The position numbers and the translations under genes are program-made. A stretch of 64,000 nt of DNA from Bordetella genomosp. 11. Its GTDB lineage: Bacteria; Pseudomonadota; Gammaproteobacteria; Burkholderiales; Burkholderiaceae_B. This document shows positions 58,683-64,000 of the stretch, piece after piece (the stretch's first letter is position 1; each line of letters begins with the position of its first letter). Where the stretch lies: positions 930,001 to 994,000 of the forward strand of contig NZ_NEVS01000001.1 of the NCBI RefSeq assembly GCF_002261215.1. Reading direction: 5' to 3'. Below the pieces are notes generated by a model. That model had not been told where the DNA came from and did no database searches. It saw only the letters and a program-made list of their open reading frames with translations.

Positions 58683-60044
58683 TCATCGCGTCGTCCGTTC
58701 GGTATATCGGTTGAACCGGAACGGGTGCAGATCGACCTGGGGTGTTTGGCCCTGGATCAATTGCGCCATGGCCTCGCCCGCCGCCGGCCCGATGCCGAAG
58801 CCGTGTCCGGAAAACCCGGACGCCAGGTACAGCCCCGGCAGGCCGGGCACGGCGTCCATCACCGGCATGGCGTCGGGCGTCACATCGATATAGCCCGCCC
58901 AGGATTGCGCGACCTTCGCCTCCTTGAAAACCGGGAAGGCATCCGTCAATCGCTGCCATGCCTGCTCGACGCCAGCGCGCGACGGCAGCGGATCCAGGAC
59001 GCGGTGCTTTTCGAAGGGCGAAACGCGGTCTGCGGCGAAATGCCGCGGCGTGGCGAGTTCTTCGAAGAACCGCTTGCCGAACCGCAGCCGCACGAAGGTG
59101 TTGTTGGCCAGCCAGGGGCGCAGGTAATGGCGCAGCAGGCGGAAGCTGTCCGGCACCAGGTCCGCCATGGACGAGCCGAACTGCGACACCGTATAGCCGC
59201 CGTCGGCGCGCTTGCGGCAGGTAAAGTCCTTGCCGTTGATCGCCGCCGTCAGCCCGGCGTCGAAGGGCAGGGTGCGCATCACCGATCCCCGCACCTTCAA
59301 CTGCGGAAAGTCCGCGCCCAGGTTGCCGCAGAACAGCCGCGACCATGCGCCGGCGGCGACCAGCACCGCCTGCGCCGCGATGCGGCCGCGTTCCGTGATG
59401 ACGGCCGATACCCGTCCGGCCGCGCGCTCGACGCCGCGCACCGCGCAGCGTTGCAGGATGACCGCGCCTGCTTCGCGCGCCAGGGACGCAATGCCTTGCA
59501 CGGCGAACTGCGGCTCGGCCACGCCGTCCGTGGGGCTGTACATGGCGCCGGTCCAGCCGCGGCTGGAGTGAGGCAGCAGGTCCAGCGCCGCCCGGCGATC
59601 GAGCTGCCGCGCGTCTATCCCGTAGATTTTTGCCCGGTCCATCCAGGCCTGATGGGTGGCGGCGTCCGCCTCGGTCTCTTGCAGGTACATCATGCCGGTG
59701 CGGCGGAAGCCGACGTCCACGCGGCTCTGGATGTCGCTCCATAGCTGGTTGGCACGTATCGCCAGCGGGACTTCCGGCAGGTCGCGCGTCAGCGTACGCA
59801 CCCAGCCCCAGTTGCGGGATGACTGCTCGCAGGCCAGCGTGGCTTTTTCCAGCACGGCCACGCGTACGCCGGCCTGCGCCAAGGCGTGGGCGGCACTGAT
59901 GCCGATCACGCCGCCGCCGATGATGGCGACGTCGACGGAGGAGGGCAGAGGCTGCGATTCGGCTGAAGACATCGGCCCGGCAGGGGCGACGGCCGCGTCA
60001 TGGGGGACGGCGGAGGACTGCATGGAACCTCGATTGGCCTGCAT
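58683..60044 (-). CDS. FAD-dependent amino-acid-type oxidoreductase (DAO family)
   Basis: A 453-residue flavoprotein of the D-amino-acid/sarcosine oxidase superfamily. The dinucleotide motif is DVAIIGGGVIGISAAHALAQAG near residue 40, followed by CEQSSRNWGWVRT, where covalent or close FAD contacts lie in relatives. AVLVAAGAWSRLF and the C-terminal GLYLASGFSGHGFGIGPAAGEAMAQLI complete the FAD site. It oxidises an amine or amino acid to an imine or oxo acid. It is the first gene of the operon that continues to the gamma-glutamyltransferase-like gene. It faces the IclR regulator, with a palindrome in the shared promoter region. Confidence 0.92.
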   Translation of the reverse strand: MQANRGSMQSSAVPHDAAVAPAGPMSSAESQPLPSSVDVAIIGGGVIGISAAHALAQAGVRVAVLEKATLACEQSSRNWGWVRTLTRDLPEVPLAIRANQLWSDIQSRVDVGFRRTGMMYLQETEADAATHQAWMDRAKIYGIDARQLDRRAALDLLPHSSRGWTGAMYSPTDGVAEPQFAVQGIASLAREAGAVILQRCAVRGVERAAGRVSAVITERGRIAAQAVLVAAGAWSRLFCGNLGADFPQLKVRGSVMRTLPFDAGLTAAINGKDFTCRKRADGGYTVSQFGSSMADLVPDSFRLLRHYLRPWLANNTFVRLRFGKRFFEELATPRHFAADRVSPFEKHRVLDPLPSRAGVEQAWQRLTDAFPVFKEAKVAQSWAGYIDVTPDAMPVMDAVPGLPGLYLASGFSGHGFGIGPAAGEAMAQLIQGQTPQVDLHPFRFNRYTERTTR

Positions 60045-60092
60045 TATTGGTGTCCACGGTTTGGCGGGCTTAACCGTGGCGGTTGCGAAGTG

Positions 60093-60109
60093 TTATCGCT
60101 ATGCGATAA
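60093..60109. promoter_or_regulatory. IclR-type operator palindrome
   Basis: TTATCGC-TAT-GCGATAA, a perfect 17-bp inverted repeat, 49 bp upstream of the DAO gene and about 100 bp upstream of iclR. The form TCGC..(T/A)..GCGA fits sites known for IclR-family regulators. A partly similar ATTCCGCATACCGAT lies next to it. Confidence 0.62.
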
Positions 60110-60206
60110 TTAATTCCGCATACCGATTTTTATACCCCGCCGCCATCGGCCCAACAACGTAAGGGTTTCCCTAATTCGATCCCGGGAGCCCGACCCGGAG
60201 ACGCCC

Positions 60207-60971
60207 ATGCCCGAAGCCTCTGCCCTGTTGATCCAGTCCCTGGAGAAAGGGCTGGCGGTACTCGAATCCTTCCGCGCCCACGCCTCGCTGAGCTTGCAGG
60301 AAATCGCCCGCGAAAACGGCATCAGCATGGGGTCGGCGCAGCGGGTGGCCTATACGCTGGAACAGACGGGCTACCTGTCCAAGGATCCGCGCAGCAAACG
60401 CTACAGCACCACGGTCAAGGCGGTCGGACTCGGCTATAGCTACCTCTATCGCCAGCCGCTGTTCCAGCATGCGCACGCGGTCCTCCACCAGCTGAACCAG
60501 GAATGCGGGGAAATCGTCAACCTCTCGGTGCCGGACGACCAGGACAACATGGTTTTCGTCATGCGCGTCGCGCCGGCCAGGCACATTCCGGTCTACATGC
60601 CGGCCGGCACGCGCATTCCCTGCATCGCTTCGGCATCGGGCCGCGCGCTGTGGGCGCACCTGCCGCCGGCGGAGCTGGACAGGAAGCTGCGTGCCATTGC
60701 CCGCATCAAGCACACCCCGCGCACCACGACCGACCCCGCCGCATTGCGGGACCTGATCGACGAGGCACGGCGGGATCACTACGCCTATGCGGATGAAGAG
60801 TTCTATCCCGGCGACCTCAACGTCGCCGCCACGGTGTCGGATGACAGCGGCGAGCCGGTGGCAGCGGTAAACATTTCCGTGCCGAAACCACTATGGTCGC
60901 TGGAGCGTGCCCGCGCGGAGCTTGGCCCGCTGGTGATACGCGCGGCGCGCGCGATAAGCAAGCACGTGTGA
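60207..60971 (+). CDS. IclR family regulator
   Basis: A 254-residue IclR-type regulator. N-terminal winged helix: LIQSLEKGLAVLESFRAHASLSLQEIARENGISMGSAQRVAYTLEQTGYLSKDPRSKRY. C-terminal effector domain: FQHAHAVLHQLNQECGEIVNLSVPD, HIPVYMPAGTRIPCIASASGRALWAHLP, YAYADEEFYPGDLNVAATVSDDSGEPVAAVNISVP. It is divergent from the DAO/M19/receptor/GGT-like operon, which is therefore its likely target. Effectors of this family are usually small carboxylates. Confidence 0.95.
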   Translation: MPEASALLIQSLEKGLAVLESFRAHASLSLQEIARENGISMGSAQRVAYTLEQTGYLSKDPRSKRYSTTVKAVGLGYSYLYRQPLFQHAHAVLHQLNQECGEIVNLSVPDDQDNMVFVMRVAPARHIPVYMPAGTRIPCIASASGRALWAHLPPAELDRKLRAIARIKHTPRTTTDPAALRDLIDEARRDHYAYADEEFYPGDLNVAATVSDDSGEPVAAVNISVPKPLWSLERARAELGPLVIRAARAISKHV

Positions 60972-61065
60972 GTGGTTGTTGTGCGTTACAGGCTGGATGA
61001 CGAAAGCGGACCATCCTAATAGCGGAACACGGGACCGCTCGGTCATACGTGTGACTCAAGGCACT

Positions 61066-61080
61066 GTTGAACTAGTCAAC
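61066..61080. promoter_or_regulatory. Inverted repeat upstream of antitoxin remnant
   Basis: GTTGA-ACTAG-TCAAC, 5-bp arms around a 5-bp centre, 61 bp before the antitoxin-like start in an A/T-richer segment. It could be a remnant of a toxin-antitoxin operator; this is inferred from position only. Confidence 0.35.
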
Positions 61081-61140
61081 GGCAGATAATTTTTTCCGGC
61101 TGCGGGGATGAAAGGGAAATCAGGGATGGAGCGATCTTTC

Positions 61141-61341
61141 ATGAACGAAAAGTTGACGGATTACGATCCCGCTGATTACCTCTCTTCCGACGAATCCATT
61201 GCCATATTCATGTCAGAAGCGTTGTCGACCAATGACGCCGGATATATTGCCCATGCACTCGGCGTAGTCGCACGTGCGAAGGGAATGACACAGGTCGCCC
61301 GCGAAACCGGCCTGTCGCGTGCCCACCTGAAGCGAAACTGA
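61141..61341 (+). pseudogene. Truncated orphan antitoxin (addiction-module antidote, HigA-like)
   Basis: A 66-residue frame starting MNEKLTDYDPADYLSSDESIAIFMSEAL, then TNDAGYIAHALGVVARAKGMTQVARETGLSRAHL. This is the N-terminal two thirds of the putative addiction-module antidote family, which normally goes on through LYKALS...GNP...F to about 95-100 residues. The frame stops after LSRAHLKRN, and none of the three forward frames downstream continues the family sequence. No HigB-like toxin gene lies upstream. Its codons are less GC-rich than the neighbours, suggesting foreign origin and decay. Confidence 0.75.
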
Positions 61342-61428
61342 TCATCCTCGCCGATGCGGTTTGGATTTGTTAGCCACACTGCCGGCACGGCGTCGTGCCT
61401 CACCCTCGATGCTTGACCGCTCAACCAC

Positions 61429-61761
61429 TCACGGGCGTGTCGCAGTCGAAACATACTCGGCAAGCGCCTTGATATCCTCTTCGCTCAAGGCCGTATAGGC
61501 GGGCATCACTCCCATTCCCTTGCGCAGCACCGCTTCCACCCGTGCGGCATCGGGCTTGAGTTCATCCAGGGACGGCCCGACCGCGCCGGTCGCGCCGGCA
61601 TCTTCCAGGGTATGGCAGATCGCGCAGGCCGGGTTGGCGCCGCCCATGAACAAGGCCTTGCCCCGGTCGCGTAGCGAGGCGCCGGCTTCCTCGCCCTGGG
61701 CGGCGCCCGGCACGGACGCCGCTCCCATCGCGAGGGCGACCGCACACGCCGCGCGCCTCAT
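61429..61761 (-). CDS. sorB: Sulfite dehydrogenase cytochrome c subunit SorB
   Basis: A 110-residue class I cytochrome c with a signal peptide (ACAVALAMGAASVPGAAQG). The heme motif CAICH covers residues 46-50, and M86 in GVMPAYT is the probable sixth ligand. It overlaps the sorA stop by 4 bp (ATGA) and is its electron acceptor, passing electrons from sulfite oxidation to the respiratory chain. Small size, single heme and tight coupling to sorA fit SorB. Confidence 0.9.
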   Translation of the reverse strand: MRRAACAVALAMGAASVPGAAQGEEAGASLRDRGKALFMGGANPACAICHTLEDAGATGAVGPSLDELKPDAARVEAVLRKGMGVMPAYTALSEEDIKALAEYVSTATRP

Positions 61762-63041
61762 GCCGAAACCTTGATGTTCAGCGCATGGTCGCGCCAGCTG
61801 CTATTCAAGTATCCGGCCTCGTTCTCGTTGCGGTACTCCGCCTGCACGTTGCCCTTTATATCGGTGGCGCGGCTCATGAAGACGTAGTCGCCCGGCTTCA
61901 GGTCCACCCGCAAGGCGAACTGCCTCCATGCATACTTGCCCAGGTCCGGCCCGACGAAGGCGGCCTGCCGCCATGTCTTGCCGCCGTCGATGGAGACGTC
62001 GACCGATTTCACGGCGTCCATCCCACCGAAGGCGACGCCGCGGATCACATAAGGACCGGGCGGCAGCGTGCCCTCGCTTTCGAAGCCGTTGATCCAGGAC
62101 TTCACATCCATCTGCCAGACGGCCGGCTGCTGCGACGTTTCCTTCGCGCCCACCGGTGCAAGCCGGTAGCGGACATCCTGGATGGCCGCGCGCGTTTGTT
62201 CCGGCGTGAAGGCCAGGCGCTTGATGTACTTGACGTTGTTCACACCCGAATATCCCGGCACGACCAGGCGCAGCGGCCCGCCGTGGGCCAGCGTAAGGGG
62301 TTCGCCGTTCATCTCCCAGGCCAGCAGTGCGTCCTGCATGGCGTCCAGCGGCACAGAGCGTTCCACCATGACGGTGTTGGCGTCTATGCCGGTGGGCAGG
62401 ATTTCGCCGCCCCGTCCCGTCATATACCGCGCGCCGCCGGCCACTCCGCCCATGGCTTCGACCACCTGCCTGACCGGCACGCCGCTCCACATGACACAAC
62501 CCGCCGCGCCGACATTCCATGGCGTACCGCTGGGCTTGTGCGGGAAGAACTTGCGGCCATTGCCGCTGCACTGCAGGACGGCGGCGATCGTCACCAGCCC
62601 CATGGTCTTCAATTCGCCGACGGTAATCTCGCGGGGGGTCTGCACGCCATCCACGCCAAGCGTCCAGGCGTCGCGGTCCTTCAGGATGGAGGCATCGGGC
62701 GGCGAGACGTTATTGCGGATATACAGCTGGTCCGCCGGCGTGATCACGCCATCGCCAAACGCCGTGCGCTTGGTCTCGATGGTGTTGCTGCTGTGGACGA
62801 TCACCGCGTCCGCGTTCTTCCACGCCACGTAGGCGGGTAAGGGCTTGGACGCGGGCGAGGGCGGGGCGGCCCCCGTAGGCGGCGTGGCATGGGCGGGGCC
62901 GGCGCCGGATGGCGCCTGCGCTGTCCCGCCTTGCGCGCGCGCCGTGCCGGGCGCGGCGCCCAGTCCCAGCGTGGCCAGGGCACCCGCGCTGCCCGCGAGC
63001 AGCCGCCGCCGTCCCGCGTTGCGCAACGTCGAACCGTTCAT
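61758..63041 (-). CDS. sorA: Sulfite dehydrogenase molybdopterin subunit SorA
   Basis: A 427-residue periplasmic molybdoenzyme of the sulfite oxidase family. The N-terminus has a Tat-type signal (GRRRLLAGSAGALATLGLGAA) and then an Ala/Pro-rich linker. The molybdenum-ligating cysteine is C158 in LQCSGNGR, with R109 (YIRNN) among the likely substrate-binding residues. GAAGCVMWSGVPVRQVVEA, LTLAHGGPLRLVVPGYSG and the C-terminal Ig-like dimer domain (SVDVSIDGGKTWRQA, ending YLNSSWRDHALNIKVSA) are as in SorA. It oxidises sulfite to sulfate and passes electrons to SorB. Such systems detoxify sulfite from organosulfonate or thiol breakdown. Confidence 0.93.
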   Translation of the reverse strand: MNGSTLRNAGRRRLLAGSAGALATLGLGAAPGTARAQGGTAQAPSGAGPAHATPPTGAAPPSPASKPLPAYVAWKNADAVIVHSSNTIETKRTAFGDGVITPADQLYIRNNVSPPDASILKDRDAWTLGVDGVQTPREITVGELKTMGLVTIAAVLQCSGNGRKFFPHKPSGTPWNVGAAGCVMWSGVPVRQVVEAMGGVAGGARYMTGRGGEILPTGIDANTVMVERSVPLDAMQDALLAWEMNGEPLTLAHGGPLRLVVPGYSGVNNVKYIKRLAFTPEQTRAAIQDVRYRLAPVGAKETSQQPAVWQMDVKSWINGFESEGTLPPGPYVIRGVAFGGMDAVKSVDVSIDGGKTWRQAAFVGPDLGKYAWRQFALRVDLKPGDYVFMSRATDIKGNVQAEYRNENEAGYLNSSWRDHALNIKVSA

Positions 63042-63194
63042 GGTTGTCTCCCATTGCGCCGCCGGGCAAGGCCGCGGGCGGCGCGATATTGTTCACCGGC
63101 CGCTTTCGAAGCGAAGCGTCGCCGCATGTCCGGACGGACACAAGGTCATTGTGGCCGTGGGGCGGCGGACCGCATAGGGGTCATGGGGGCGATG

Positions 63195-63213
63195 AATGGA
63201 TGGTTCATCCATT
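63195..63213. repeat. Perfect inverted repeat upstream of sorA
   Basis: AATGGATG-GTT-CATCCATT, 8-bp perfect arms with a 3-bp spacer, about 150 bp upstream of the sorA start and 79 bp beyond the stop of the next gene on the same strand. It may be an operator for sorAB or a weak stem after the upstream gene. Confidence 0.4.
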
Positions 63214-63291
63214 GGCAGGTATCCGGACGGATGAGCCGGTTTGCATGGCCCGGCGGTGCCCACGCGCACCGTTGGGGCGATCCACTCGTCG

Positions 63292-64000
63292 CTACGATCC
63301 GCCTTCGTATTCCGGGAAAGAATTGCCCGGCGGGGGCGCGGCCTCGATGTAAGGCCCGGGCCCAGCCGGCGCGGCGGGATCCTGCAAGGCAAATACGCAG
63401 TCGAAGTACTTTTCCGCCTGCGTCCAGGGCGCCCGTTCCCGGTACAGGGTCAGGAACGCGCCCGTGACGTCCGCCACATTGGGGCGCGTTTGCAGCGTCT
63501 GTACCGCCAGCGCGGCGAACGTGTCCTCCCGGTCGTGCAGCCTGGCATTTTGCAAGGCGTAGCTGTAGAACTGCACGACCTTGCCGGGCTGGGCGAAGCG
63601 CGGCAGGCCCTCGCAGGCCGCGCCGGTTTCCGGGGCGCGCTCGGTGTGCGCGTGCGAAAAGCTGTCCTGCACCATGTGCAGCAGCGCCCCCAGCGCCACC
63701 TGATCCAGCCTGGCGCGAACCTCCACGATGCCGGTGGCCAGCAGGTTGGTGGCGGTCATGTCGCCCGGAAAATAAGTCCCCAGCCTCTCCACGTCCACGG
63801 ATCGCAGGTAGCGGTCCACCGGGATCCGCCGCGTCGCCACGCCCCACAGGAACTGCGCCCACATCCGCATATGGGCGATCGTGTCGCGCGCCGGCTCGCC
63901 ATCGTAGGTGCCCATCGCGTGAAAGAACGACAGATCGCCGAAGTGCGAGCGATACAGCAGGTAATCGCCGGGGCCGAACGCCGGTCTTCCCGGTTGCTGC
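63292..64000 (-). CDS. Unknown His/Asp-motif protein, 5' end outside window
   Basis: The frame is open to the right edge, so the N-terminus is missing; about 236 residues are visible. It contains FGDLSFFHAMGT, then LGALLHMVQDSFSHAHTER, a His-x3-Asp-x3-His-x-His arrangement that resembles metal sites of zinc phospholipase C / HET-C-type helical proteins. The rest (AQFLWGVATRRIPVDRYLRS, QFYSYALQNARLHDRED, ending PPPGNSFPEYEGGS) is unfamiliar. I infer a metal-binding helical enzyme or toxin-like protein, without a defined reaction. It is transcribed towards sorAB with 250 bp between. Confidence 0.72.
   Translation of the reverse strand, partial: QQPGRPAFGPGDYLLYRSHFGDLSFFHAMGTYDGEPARDTIAHMRMWAQFLWGVATRRIPVDRYLRSVDVERLGTYFPGDMTATNLLATGIVEVRARLDQVALGALLHMVQDSFSHAHTERAPETGAACEGLPRFAQPGKVVQFYSYALQNARLHDREDTFAALAVQTLQTRPNVADVTGAFLTLYRERAPWTQAEKYFDCVFALQDPAAPAGPGPYIEAAPPPGNSFPEYEGGS

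Noticed and set aside
1..64000. tRNA, rRNA, CRISPR array, insertion sequence, transposase, integrase or prophage genes
   Set aside because: I found no cloverleaf-like tRNA, no regularly spaced repeats, no transposase or phage protein motifs, and no long terminal inverted repeats.

Overview
This is a GC-rich window with G/C-ending codons, dense operons and no tRNA, rRNA, insertion sequence, phage or CRISPR that I can see. Six genes encode TctC/Bug-type solute receptors of the tripartite tricarboxylate transport (TTT) family, and none has its TctA/TctB membrane partners nearby. This over-supply of orphan receptors, together with many LysR/GntR/IclR/LacI regulators, PrpD-like and amidohydrolase genes, points to a betaproteobacterium of the Alcaligenaceae (Bordetella/Achromobacter type). 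The window reads as an accessory catabolic region of the chromosome.

Layout. 1-5.1 kb: end of a winged-helix regulator, a beta-propeller-like protein, a secreted esterase and its TetR regulator (both preceded by the same 20-bp operator-like repeat), a Cys-paired periplasmic helical protein, a LysR regulator, and a structured intergenic RNA candidate. 5.1-9.0 kb: a frameshifted ypeA-type acetyltransferase, then receptor-leuC-leuD. 9.2-12.8 kb: YafY/WYL regulator with a VOC protein, a methyltransferase and a chemotaxis receptor. 13.1-21.8 kb: GntR, receptor, PrpD-like and D-2-hydroxyacid dehydrogenase, then LysR, receptor, amidohydrolase and a convergent FAD monooxygenase. 22-27.2 kb: DUF1993, HAD, DUF2090, lipoprotein, YbhB-like, TRIC and FUSC proteins.

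27.2-39.9 kb is the most notable block: two divergent operons, each ending with its own LacI-type regulator. One encodes a histidinol-dehydrogenase-like enzyme and an SDR. The other encodes a class III aminotransferase, a complete branched-chain-amino-acid-type ABC importer and a dimethylformamidase-like large subunit with a conserved predicted iron site. The shared promoter region carries two related palindromes 236 bp apart and a third unrelated one. I infer a dedicated uptake and breakdown system for an unidentified amide or amino compound.

39.9-53.4 kb: serB, an SDR, xthA, a thioesterase, a LysR-type regulator with two DNA-binding domains facing an amidohydrolase/receptor operon, a LysR/MFS pair, a MarR-GNAT fusion, a GST and an MscS channel. 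53.6-61 kb: an operon of FAD oxidoreductase, M19 dipeptidase, two receptors and a gamma-glutamyltransferase-like protein, facing an IclR regulator. 61.1-64 kb: a truncated orphan antitoxin, sulfite dehydrogenase sorAB, and the 3' end of a gene for an unknown His/Asp-motif protein running off the edge.
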